From Flavobacteriales bacterium UBA5869 (GTDB taxonomy: Bacteria > Bacteroidota > Bacteroidia > Flavobacteriales_D > Crocinitomicaceae), in the NCBI GenBank assembly GCA_002432565.1, contig DJFP01000225.1, positions 1,451 to 7,478 on the forward strand: a DNA stretch of 6,028 nucleotides, given 5' to 3'. The position numbers and the translations under genes were made by a program. This document shows, piece by piece, positions 1 to 6,028 of this stretch (positions are counted from its first letter, which is position 1; every line of letters starts with the position of its first letter). The notes beneath the pieces were generated by a model that saw only the letters and a program-made list of their open reading frames with translations, did not search any database and was not told where the DNA came from.

Positions 1-918
1 TATTTCCTGGGAATCTCCGTTTTCTCCAAAGCATATTACAGTTTCTGGAAAGATTTCGGTCAGGTAGATAAATCGGTATTGATCCACATGAGCCCGGAGG
101 ATTCCACGAGGATGTACGAACTGGATTTGGAACAGCGAAAGGTCTATAATTTTATGATTACATCTTCCGATACAACGGCAATGGTAACCGGTACCTGGGG
201 AGGCGAAGATTCCAAAGGCGCGAAAGGTGTTTTTTACGCTGCTTTTTCCCTGAAATCCAATGAACTGGGATTGCCGAAGTTTTTGGAGTTCCCGAAAGAA
301 ATACTGGAGCAGGAAAATCCACAGTCGGATGATATTTACAGTTACCAGAATGTCAACAATGAATTGCTTAATTATGCCTTCAGGAATGTTATTTTACTTC
401 CCGACGGATCCATTACCGTACTTGCAGAGCAGTATTACATTTATGAGGTAAACACCACCGATTCAAGAGGAATGAGCCAGGTCACGAACTATTACAATTA
501 CAACGACTGTGTTGTTTATTCCATCTCAAACCAGGGAGAGCTCAACTGGTTCCGGAAAATACCTAAGAAGCAGGAGTCAGTCAATGACTTTGGCCAATAT
601 TCCTCATTGATTAGTTATACCAGTAAAGGAAACCTGGTTATCTTTTTTAATGATCACATCCAAAATTATGATCAGGTAGGAGGATACCGCGGAACCAGGA
701 TTGCGTTCTCGAATTCTTTGAGATACAGGGAATATTGTCTTGCAAGAACGAGTGTTAACCTTCAAAACGGTGAAACGGAGCGGAACATGTTCTCCACCTA
801 TGATGCAATCGGTGCATTCGTCTGCCTGAAGCTTTCCAGTGTGAATTACAAAACGCGCCAGGTTATCTTTGCGGCGTCGAATAAAAGGGATAAATACGGT
901 TTCCTGGCATTTGAATAG
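1..918 (+). CDS. Hypothetical protein, C-terminal part (5' end outside window)
   Basis: The frame is open from base 1 to the TAG at 916-918, giving 305 residues with no convincing start. A TTG at 79 is possible, but the 26 codons before it (beginning YFLGISVFSKAYYSFWKDFG) read as normal protein, so the gene very likely begins upstream. I do not recognise a named family. The visible protein is rich in beta-strand-like segments and aromatic residues, for example FRNVILLPDGSITVLAEQYY (about residues 127-146), NWFRKIPKKQES (182-193) and GNLVIFFNDH (210-219). These resemble strands of a beta-propeller-like sensor or secreted protein seen in Bacteroidota hypothetical proteins; that resemblance is from memory and the fold is inference. 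No catalytic motif or membrane segment is visible. It converges on lnt, with 38 bp between the stops. The C-terminus (KYGFLAFE) shows no obvious type IX sorting domain. Confidence 0.85.
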   Translation, partial: YFLGISVFSKAYYSFWKDFGQVDKSVLIHMSPEDSTRMYELDLEQRKVYNFMITSSDTTAMVTGTWGGEDSKGAKGVFYAAFSLKSNELGLPKFLEFPKEILEQENPQSDDIYSYQNVNNELLNYAFRNVILLPDGSITVLAEQYYIYEVNTTDSRGMSQVTNYYNYNDCVVYSISNQGELNWFRKIPKKQESVNDFGQYSSLISYTSKGNLVIFFNDHIQNYDQVGGYRGTRIAFSNSLRYREYCLARTSVNLQNGETERNMFSTYDAIGAFVCLKLSSVNYKTRQVIFAASNKRDKYGFLAFE

Positions 919-956
919 CCGGTATTTGTGTATTTACGGTAAAAAAAGTGGGGCAA

Positions 957-2555
957 TTATCTTTTATTTCCCTGGAAAATGCGGAGAATACGCAGTATAA
1001 TGAACATTCCGAATCCAACCAATGCAAAATAACCGATGAAATCACCCAAAGCCTGGTAAAGCGTTCGTTTGGAATTGAGCTGGATCGTATAATTAAATTG
1101 ATCTTTTACCCACCATTTTGTTTCCTTCAAAACATCCCCGCGGTTGGATATAATTCCTGATTTACCGGTGTTTGCAGACCTAACGACGTATTTGTTGTTC
1201 TCAATCGCTCTTAAGCGCGCAAATTGAAAATGTTGTTTGTACCCCGGGGTGTCCTTCCACCAGCCATCGTTGGTAATGACTGCGATAAATTGAGAGCCGT
1301 TTTTAGCCTGTTTTGCCATAAAACCACCGTAAATAGACTCGTAACAAACTACCGGTGAGAATTTCACCCGGTTTTTCTCAAAAATCTTAGGCTCGGTCTC
1401 TGTGCCCAAACTTCCGGAGCCGCCTTCCATTTCAACCGCCAAGTCTTCCAGGAATGGGAAAATCCCTACGAACGGAATTTTTTCTACTCCCAAAACCAGT
1501 TTTGACTTGTGAATGATCTTGGGATTTGCAGTATTATCGAAAAGCACAGAGGAATTGTAATCTTCCACATAGGAATTCAATTGCGGGATAAACTTGCTGG
1601 CAGGAGAATTTTTACCCTCAAAGACCTTAAAAGTAGTTGCTCCGATCAATAACCCTGCATTTGACCATTTAGCGCGGTGCTCATTGATCACGTGAAAGAA
1701 AACTTCTTTACGCAAACCGGTTTCGTAAATTTTTGCAGTCGGATAAAGCGATGTTTCCGGAGCGATAACCATTTGTGTTTCTTTGGAAACAGCCTGGTCA
1801 GCCTGGTCTAAAATTGATTTTAATTGTTCACCGTTGTCCAGTACGAATTTCTCGCCATACGGATCTATATTCGGTTGAATGATTACCACATTGTAAGGTG
1901 TTCCCTTGGTGTCTTTCGAAAAATAAAGAATCCAGGAAAAACACAGCGGAGCAAACAACAGGATTGCTGCACTAATGAAATACGAGTTTTTCAGCAGTTT
2001 TTTGGGTTGAACGACCAATTTGTAAATAAGCAGGTTCATTACCAGTATCCACAATGATCCCCCCAGCACACCGGTAATGGAATACCACTGCACCCATGAA
2101 ACCCGTGGAGCAAAAACATTTCCTAAAGTCAGCCACGGCCAGGATAATTCCCAATGGAAATGTAAAAATTCAAAGCTCAGCCAAACGCAAATGAGGATTG
2201 GGCCATTCCATTTGACCCCCAGTTTTCGTTTTAAAAGGTGATAAAGCAGGAAGGCAATGGACATTAATAAACTATTTGCAAAAAAAGCCAGGTACGCACC
2301 GTCCTCGCTGGCGTAATAAACCCACCAGGTAGTTCCGACATTGTAAATGAAGAAGGTCAGATAAGCTTGTATAAAAAGGCTGAAGGCTTTGCGTTTTGAG
2401 TGAAAATAAGACTCTACGAGCAGCAATGGGATCCATGCAACAAAAGCTAAGGGAGTGATACTTCCGGTTTCAGGAAATGAAACGGTTAGAAGAATTCCGG
2501 ATAAGATGCTTAGTAACCAGCGATTTAGTCTTTTTTGAATGATTTTTTCTATCAT
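957..2555 (-). CDS. lnt: Apolipoprotein N-acyltransferase (Lnt)
   Basis: Lnt is an inner-membrane enzyme that transfers an acyl chain from a phospholipid to the N-terminal cysteine of apolipoproteins, the last step of lipoprotein maturation. The protein has 532 residues, within the usual family range of about 500-550. A short basic N-terminus (MIEKIIQKRLNR) leads into hydrophobic membrane segments over about residues 13-212. The periplasmic nitrilase-type (carbon-nitrogen hydrolase) domain covers about 222-492 and a last hydrophobic helix about 504-524. By motif alignment the catalytic triad is Glu267 (VIAPETS), Lys350 (IIHKSKLVLGVE) and Cys404 (VVCYES); Glu358 matches the second essential glutamate of E. 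coli Lnt. The conserved block ITNDGWW (427-433) followed by QHFQFARLRAIENNKYVVRS (441-460) is also present. ATG at 2555 is chosen because it gives a complete first membrane helix. There is no Shine-Dalgarno sequence, as is common in this phylum. The gene diverges from the adhesin pair and has its own upstream region, where I found no convincing promoter. Confidence 0.97.
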   Translation of the reverse strand: MIEKIIQKRLNRWLLSILSGILLTVSFPETGSITPLAFVAWIPLLLVESYFHSKRKAFSLFIQAYLTFFIYNVGTTWWVYYASEDGAYLAFFANSLLMSIAFLLYHLLKRKLGVKWNGPILICVWLSFEFLHFHWELSWPWLTLGNVFAPRVSWVQWYSITGVLGGSLWILVMNLLIYKLVVQPKKLLKNSYFISAAILLFAPLCFSWILYFSKDTKGTPYNVVIIQPNIDPYGEKFVLDNGEQLKSILDQADQAVSKETQMVIAPETSLYPTAKIYETGLRKEVFFHVINEHRAKWSNAGLLIGATTFKVFEGKNSPASKFIPQLNSYVEDYNSSVLFDNTANPKIIHKSKLVLGVEKIPFVGIFPFLEDLAVEMEGGSGSLGTETEPKIFEKNRVKFSPVVCYESIYGGFMAKQAKNGSQFIAVITNDGWWKDTPGYKQHFQFARLRAIENNKYVVRSANTGKSGIISNRGDVLKETKWWVKDQFNYTIQLNSKRTLYQALGDFIGYFALVGFGMFIILRILRIFQGNKR

Positions 2556-2633
2556 ACTACGAAATTACAATTTGTTTGCTGATGCTGATCCTATTTCGAC
2601 GAATGCCTTGAAAACAAAGACGAACAGCGTAGT

Positions 2634-2659
2634 TTTTATGTGAATTATCACACATAAAA
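2634..2659. promoter_or_regulatory. Inverted repeat, possible operator between divergent genes
   Basis: The perfect 9 bp arms TTTTATGTG (2634-2642) and CACATAAAA (2651-2659) flank an 8 bp spacer. Inside lies a second, offset dyad, TGTGA (2639-2643), four bases, TCACA (2648-2652). These half-sites equal those of the CRP consensus, but the gap is 4 rather than 6. The repeat lies 78 bp upstream of the lnt start and 31 bp upstream of the -33 box of the rightward promoter. Since the flanking genes diverge, a transcription terminator is not expected here; a regulator-binding site is more plausible. Which regulator, and which gene it controls, cannot be seen from sequence. The region is AT-rich, so a chance dyad is possible. 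Confidence 0.4.
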
Positions 2660-2690
2660 TTTAAAATAAACTGTTAAAAAATGGAATTTA

Positions 2691-2721
2691 TTTGAAAAAG
2701 AGACAACTAGTACTAAATTTT
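2691..2721 (+). promoter_or_regulatory. Putative Bacteroidota housekeeping promoter
   Basis: TTTG at 2691-2694 is followed by exactly 19 bases and then TAAATTTT at 2714-2721. The Bacteroidota primary-sigma consensus is TTTG-N19-TAnnTTTG, so this matches at all but the last base. The -7 box ends 36 bp before the ATG at 2758, which would give a short leader of about 30 nt. It would drive the small exported protein and, by its 24 bp spacing, the large adhesin gene. It is the only good consensus match I found in the 202 bp intergenic region on either strand. Confidence 0.55.
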
Positions 2722-2757
2722 TTCGTCACATTTGTCAAGAACTAAAATACTCTTTTA

Positions 2758-3108
2758 ATGAAAAATCATTTCATTAACTGTTTGTGCTTTACTACTACGC
2801 TCTCCTTATCTTTCGCGTTCCCTAGTTATGGCCAACAGGTTGAAAAACACGAAGATGCCGTTTATGCGAATCCGCTTGTAACGGGAGTCGGATCTCCTAC
2901 AATCGTGTACCATTTGACATCGGCACTGGCAACTACTGTATTGGATGAATTAACAGTTTACCTCGAATCCATGAATGCGATCACACAGGTTGAGGTTAAT
3001 GGGCTGGATATTTCCATTGAGTTCAAAGAACCGACCACCAACGAAATGATTTATCTCTTCATTCAGCGAATGGAGATGTTATATATCAATAAGCCAAAAA
3101 ACGGGTAA
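2758..3108 (+). CDS. Small exported protein of unknown function, upstream of adhesin
   Basis: The 116-residue protein starts at the ATG at 2758, chosen because it gives a complete signal peptide: Lys2, a hydrophobic core at about residues 8-22, and a likely cleavage near SYG-QQ (25/26). No lipobox is visible (Cys8 and Cys10 lie within the signal), so it is probably soluble in the periplasm or secreted. The mature part of about 90 residues has no cysteine. Residues 48-111 read as beta-alpha-beta-beta-alpha-beta: TIVYHL; a helix at about 55-72; ITQVEVNG; LDISIEFKE; a helix at about 94-108; YINK. This order matches a ferredoxin-like fold as in heavy-metal-associated (HMA) domains, but the GMxCxxC metal site is absent, so metal binding is unlikely. 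The fold is inference from pattern only; I recognise no family. It ends 24 bp before the adhesin start on the same strand and probably shares its transcript, which suggests, but does not show, a related role. Confidence 0.82.
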   Translation: MKNHFINCLCFTTTLSLSFAFPSYGQQVEKHEDAVYANPLVTGVGSPTIVYHLTSALATTVLDELTVYLESMNAITQVEVNGLDISIEFKEPTTNEMIYLFIQRMEMLYINKPKNG

Positions 3109-3132
3109 ACCATAATACTACTCTCTCCGGTT

Positions 3133-6028
3133 ATGAAAACAACTACTTTTTGGGGTTACTTTATTCTCCCTCTATTTATTTTTTTAGGTTTCACAGGTTT
3201 CTCACAGGGTGCAGATACCCAGGCAGGAGCAACTTCAGTTCCGATTTCCGTTCCGTTAAATGCTTCGGGTTCCACTATCGGTGCCGTGAATAATTTCGAT
3301 GCTGCGGGAACAACATTTGATGATGGTCCGGACTGGTATTATTATTACTGTGCTCCAAGCAATGCAACTTTATGGGTGACAATCACATTTACACCCGGAG
3401 GCTTGGCAAACCCGGTAATGCCGTCCATATCGGTTATAGACGGAACCGGATTTTTGTATGGTCAAACCCAGGTGTTTGGCGATATTTCAGGAACTTATGG
3501 AATTCCTTTTACACCGACAGCCGGCCAATGCTACTATTTCGTGGTGGATAATGACGGTGTCGGAGGTCCGGCGGGGTTTAACTATAATATCCAAATTTCG
3601 AATTCGGTTCCTGTATATCCGGTAAACCCAACACAACCGGCTTGTACGAACATCGGGTTTGATGGCGGATCAACTTCCGGGTGGCTTGGCTCATGGGGAC
3701 ATTCTATGCAGACCGGGGTTGCTCCGCAGCCAACCCCAACTTATACACCGATTTTCTACAATACAACAGGCGGGCATCATACAATAACCACTCCGGGAAC
3801 GGATGTGCAGGCCCCAATTCAAACGGTTTGTCCTCAAATACCGGGAAATACTAATTCGTTGCTATTAGGCGACGGACCGAATGCAGCTTATGGAGGTGCG
3901 AGCGTGGAACAAAAGTTCCAGGTAACAGCATCTAACGCACTGTTTATTTATTATTACGCATTGGTGATCCAGGATGGTGGCGCTTCAGGCTCTACAGCCC
4001 ATACAGATCAGGAACAGCCGTACTTTCGGATAGAAGCATTGGATTGTGCCGGAACACCCATCACCTGCGGGAATCTATTGGTTACCGGAGGTCCCGGAAT
4101 ACCGGGGTTTACTCAAATTGGGACCAGCGGAACATATTGGAAAGACTGGACTCCGGTGATGCTTGATTTAACTCCTTACATCGGTTCCTGTGTAACTATG
4201 CGGTTTACCGTTGGAGACTGTTCTATCGGGGCGCATTATGCCTATGCATACCTGGATGCTACCTGTGCACCCATGAGTATGGTTGCGCCCCCGAATATTT
4301 GTCAATTCCAGACATCAACTCTGACAGCCCCGGCGGGAGCCGCAACTTATTCCTGGGTCGAAACATCCGCTCCGGGAACGGTTTTAGGTACAACAAATAC
4401 CCTGTCCGTAACTCCAGCAACCACCGGAACGTTCAATTATCAATGCACGATGACTTCCCTGGCAGGTTGTAATTCTACGTTGACGACTTCTGTTACCGTT
4501 TTGCCGACACCGCAGATTACCGTTACCAATCCGCCTGCAGTTTGTTCACCTGCAACTGTTGACCTGACAAGTGCAGGTGTGGTCACAATCAATTCCGGTT
4601 CCGGGACAATCGGATATTTTTCGGATGCGGCCTGTACGATGCCGATAACGGCTCCGGGTGCTGTTACTGCAAGCGGGACTTATTATATTCAAATCCTGAA
4701 CGCGAATGGCTGTTATGAAATCGAACCGGTTACCGTAATTGTGAATGCAAGTCCGGCGGTTAATGTTGTAACGACTAACCAATCAATTTGTCCGGGGGGA
4801 AGTGTGAATTTAAATGCAACCCTTGCTCCCGCCGGAGTGAACAATCCGGTCACATTTACAAATACAACAGATTTTCCGCTGAACGACGGAAGTGTAACCC
4901 CGGTTAACTCAACCATAACGGTTAGTGGAATTACACCACAAACAGCCGGAGTTCTGCCGATAGTTTCGGTCAATGCAAATATTACCCATACTTATGACGG
5001 TGATATTACGATTTGGCTCCGCTGTCCGAATGGCAGTACCATTGATCTTTCTTCTGATAATGGCGGGGCGGGAGCTAACTACACAAATACCACATTTGTA
5101 CCGACCGGAGCACCGTCGATAACCACCGGAACAGCACCTTTTTCGGGGAGTTTTACTCCTGAGCAGGCATTTTCGCTTTTAAATTCATGTGCTGTCAATG
5201 GGGTTTGGACCTTGCAGGTATATGACCTGGCAACCGGAGATGTGGGAACATTAACTGATTGGTCGATTACCTTCAATAATTTTGTACCGACAACTTTCGC
5301 CTGGTCGCCTACTACAAATATGACCAATTCAACGACATTAAATCCAACAGTTTCACCAACTGCAACAACAACTTATACTTTGACTGCAACCAATCCGATT
5401 GGTGGCTGTACATCAACTGATAATGTGGTTATTACAGTGAATCCGCTCCCGACTGCAACCATTGCGGGAACAACAACGGTTTGTCAGAATGCAACGGCAC
5501 CTACAATTACTTTTACGGGGGCAAATGGAACAGCTCCATATACTTTTACTTACAACATCAACGGCGGAGCAAACCAAACAGTAAGCAGCGGAGCGGGCAC
5601 AACCGCAACAGTGACAGCTCCAACGACAACCGCAGGAACATTTACCTACAATTTAGTAAGTGTCTCCAGTGCAATGGGATGTTCGCAAAACCAGTCAGGT
5701 TCGGCAACCATTACAGTTACTCAGACTCCAACTGTAAATGCCGTAACTCCTCAAACAGTTTGTGCAAATGCATCTACAACAGCGATTATCTTCACAGGAA
5801 ATAATACTGCCACAACCACTTTTGATTGGACGAATAACAACACATCCATCGGCTTGGGAGCAAGCGGCACGGGTAACATCGGCGCCTTTACAGCAACAAA
5901 TGCAACAGCTTCTCCGGTTACCGCGACTATTACCGTAACACCAACGTTGAACGGATGTCCCGGAACGCCTCAGAACTTTACCATTACTGTAAATCCTATT
6001 CCGACAGTGAATGCACCGGCACCGCAAA
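3133..6028 (+). CDS. Giant secreted multidomain adhesin-like protein, N-terminal part (3' end outside window)
   Basis: The ATG at 3133 opens a frame without stops to the window end: 965 complete codons and one extra base. The signal peptide is [20 protein letters not shown] and onward, with likely cleavage near FSQ-GAD (residue 25/26). Domains in order: PPC-like beta domain (about 38-157, with PDWYYYY and [11 protein letters not shown]); Bacteroidota jelly-roll-like module (171-378); PKD/Ig-like (about 379-459, WVETS core); second Ig-like (about 462-541); P domain (about 575-715), apparently nested in a PKD-like domain (about 542-772); tandem modules of about 92 residues from 773. No protease or other catalytic motif is visible, although P domains often accompany peptidases. 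Thr, Asn, Ala and Gly are abundant, typical of extracellular repeat proteins. Related Bacteroidota proteins are usually exported by the type IX system and end in a sorting or gliding-motility C-terminal domain; this end is not in the window. No Shine-Dalgarno sequence precedes the start. Role in adhesion or surface interaction is inference. Confidence 0.93.
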   Translation, partial: MKTTTFWGYFILPLFIFLGFTGFSQGADTQAGATSVPISVPLNASGSTIGAVNNFDAAGTTFDDGPDWYYYYCAPSNATLWVTITFTPGGLANPVMPSISVIDGTGFLYGQTQVFGDISGTYGIPFTPTAGQCYYFVVDNDGVGGPAGFNYNIQISNSVPVYPVNPTQPACTNIGFDGGSTSGWLGSWGHSMQTGVAPQPTPTYTPIFYNTTGGHHTITTPGTDVQAPIQTVCPQIPGNTNSLLLGDGPNAAYGGASVEQKFQVTASNALFIYYYALVIQDGGASGSTAHTDQEQPYFRIEALDCAGTPITCGNLLVTGGPGIPGFTQIGTSGTYWKDWTPVMLDLTPYIGSCVTMRFTVGDCSIGAHYAYAYLDATCAPMSMVAPPNICQFQTSTLTAPAGAATYSWVETSAPGTVLGTTNTLSVTPATTGTFNYQCTMTSLAGCNSTLTTSVTVLPTPQITVTNPPAVCSPATVDLTSAGVVTINSGSGTIGYFSDAACTMPITAPGAVTASGTYYIQILNANGCYEIEPVTVIVNASPAVNVVTTNQSICPGGSVNLNATLAPAGVNNPVTFTNTTDFPLNDGSVTPVNSTITVSGITPQTAGVLPIVSVNANITHTYDGDITIWLRCPNGSTIDLSSDNGGAGANYTNTTFVPTGAPSITTGTAPFSGSFTPEQAFSLLNSCAVNGVWTLQVYDLATGDVGTLTDWSITFNNFVPTTFAWSPTTNMTNSTTLNPTVSPTATTTYTLTATNPIGGCTSTDNVVITVNPLPTATIAGTTTVCQNATAPTITFTGANGTAPYTFTYNINGGANQTVSSGAGTTATVTAPTTTAGTFTYNLVSVSSAMGCSQNQSGSATITVTQTPTVNAVTPQTVCANASTTAIIFTGNNTATTTFDWTNNNTSIGLGASGTGNIGAFTATNATASPVTATITVTPTLNGCPGTPQNFTITVNPIPTVNAPAPQ
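3643..4266 (+). other. Encoded domain: Bacteroidota jelly-roll-like module of the large protein
   Basis: Residues 171-378 form a module I recognise by pattern from many large Bacteroidota surface proteins, though I cannot name its family. It begins at a Cys ([10 protein letters not shown], then SGWLGSWG) and carries GGHHTI (213-218), [13 protein letters not shown] and [13 protein letters not shown]. It closes with [18 protein letters not shown] (from 336) and [17 protein letters not shown] (362-378). The layout resembles MAM or carbohydrate-binding jelly rolls. Ligand binding is inference; no ligand can be named. Confidence 0.6.
4855..5277 (+). other. Encoded domain: P domain (proprotein convertase P/Homo B type)
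   Basis: Residues about 575-715 match the bacterial P-domain pattern: [20 protein letters not shown] at the start, then [18 protein letters not shown] (619 onward, Asp622-Gly-Asp624), [17 protein letters not shown], and [19 protein letters not shown]. The domain closes with GVWTLQVYD and [10 protein letters not shown]. In known proteins this beta-sandwich often follows a subtilisin or metalloprotease domain; none is encoded upstream in this gene. Cys631 and Cys686 could form a disulfide. Confidence 0.85.
5449..6028 (+). repeat. Tandem PKD/Ig-like modules of about 92 residues within the large protein
   Basis: Unit 1 starts at 5449 (residue 773, [16 protein letters not shown]), unit 2 at 5728 (866, [16 protein letters not shown]) and unit 3 at 6001 (957, PTVNAPAPQ, cut by the window edge). 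Unit lengths are 93 and 91 codons. Each complete unit has one Cys near its start (784, 877) and one in a GC pair near its end (850, 942), 66 and 65 residues apart, suggesting a disulfide per module. The units are diverged, so this is a protein-level repeat and not a recent DNA duplication. Unit 2 carries [20 protein letters not shown], a signature common in Bacteroidota PKD-like repeats. Confidence 0.8.

Noticed and set aside
79..918. TTG at 79 as the true start of the first gene
   Set aside because: The frame is open and protein-like back to base 1, so the TTG is most likely internal.
919..956. Possible terminator between the convergent genes (CCGGTA ... TACGG followed by a run of seven A)
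   Set aside because: The stem is only about five pairs with a bulge. For rightward transcription the following run is A rather than T, and for leftward transcription no stem precedes the T run.
948..2154. Short ORFs overlapping lnt (863-1045 minus, 948-1160 plus, 1824-2057 plus, 1972-2154 minus)
   Set aside because: The Lnt frame is complete with all its motifs, and these are shadows without protein-like features.
2556..2580. Possible lnt -7 box on the minus strand (TAATTTCG, at 2566-2573)
   Set aside because: It has no TTTG 19 bp upstream and lies almost on the start codon, so it is not a convincing promoter.
2731..2737. Minus-strand TTGACA resembling a sigma-70 -35 box
   Set aside because: Bacteroidota do not use this consensus, and no -10 partner is placed sensibly for lnt.
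4855..5277. Reading the large protein as a protease because of its P domain
   Set aside because: No subtilisin or metalloprotease motif is present in the 965 visible residues, and P domains also occur in non-peptidase Bacteroidota surface proteins.
4546..5327. Reverse-strand ORFs of 78-86 codons at 4546-4782, 4713-4973 and 5079-5327
   Set aside because: They lie wholly opposite the large adhesin frame, overlap each other, and show no domain or start signal. They come from the Thr/Val-rich codon pattern of the real gene.
5481..6027. Plus-strand ORF at 5481-5804 and minus-strand ORF at 5695-6027
   Set aside because: Both encode Ser/Asn/Arg- or Cys-rich low-complexity chains typical of out-of-frame reading of the adhesin repeats, and the true frame continues through them.

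Overview
The window looks like chromosomal DNA of a Bacteroidota bacterium, most likely Flavobacteriales; a Fluviicola/Crocinitomicaceae-like genome is my best guess from protein style, not a demonstrated assignment. The reasons are a Bacteroidota-type Lnt, long Thr/Asn-rich secreted proteins built from PKD/Ig-like modules, no Shine-Dalgarno sequences before the starts, and one match to the Bacteroidota -33/-7 promoter (TTTG-N19-TAnnTTTG).

Layout. (1) 1-918, plus strand: the C-terminal 305 codons of an unrecognised protein, open at the left edge. (2) 957-2555, minus strand: a complete apolipoprotein N-acyltransferase gene (lnt) that converges on gene 1, with 38 bp between the stop codons. (3) 2556-2757: a 202 bp divergent intergenic region with a 9+9 bp inverted repeat and a good Bacteroidota promoter pointing right. 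(4) 2758-3108, plus strand: a small exported protein of unknown function with a possible ferredoxin-like (HMA-like) fold but no metal-binding cysteines. (5) 3133-6028 and beyond, plus strand: the first 965 codons of a very large secreted multidomain protein, running off the right edge. It has no stop in the window, so a search for closed ORFs misses it although it is the largest gene here.

How it fits together. Genes 4 and 5 are 24 bp apart on one strand with one recognisable promoter upstream, so they are probably one transcript: a small exported protein followed by a giant surface or secreted adhesin-like protein. The giant protein reads signal peptide, PPC-like beta domain, a Bacteroidota jelly-roll-like module, two Ig/PKD-like domains, a P domain (proprotein-convertase type) apparently nested inside another PKD-like domain, then tandem modules of about 92 residues, each with a conserved Cys pair. 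Such proteins usually end in a type IX secretion or gliding-motility C-terminal domain; that end is outside the window. Lnt is a housekeeping envelope enzyme with no visible link to the adhesin pair.

I see no RNA gene, CRISPR array, insertion sequence or integrase. The most notable points are the small-protein/giant-adhesin pair, the nested P domain, and the operator-like dyad between the divergent genes.
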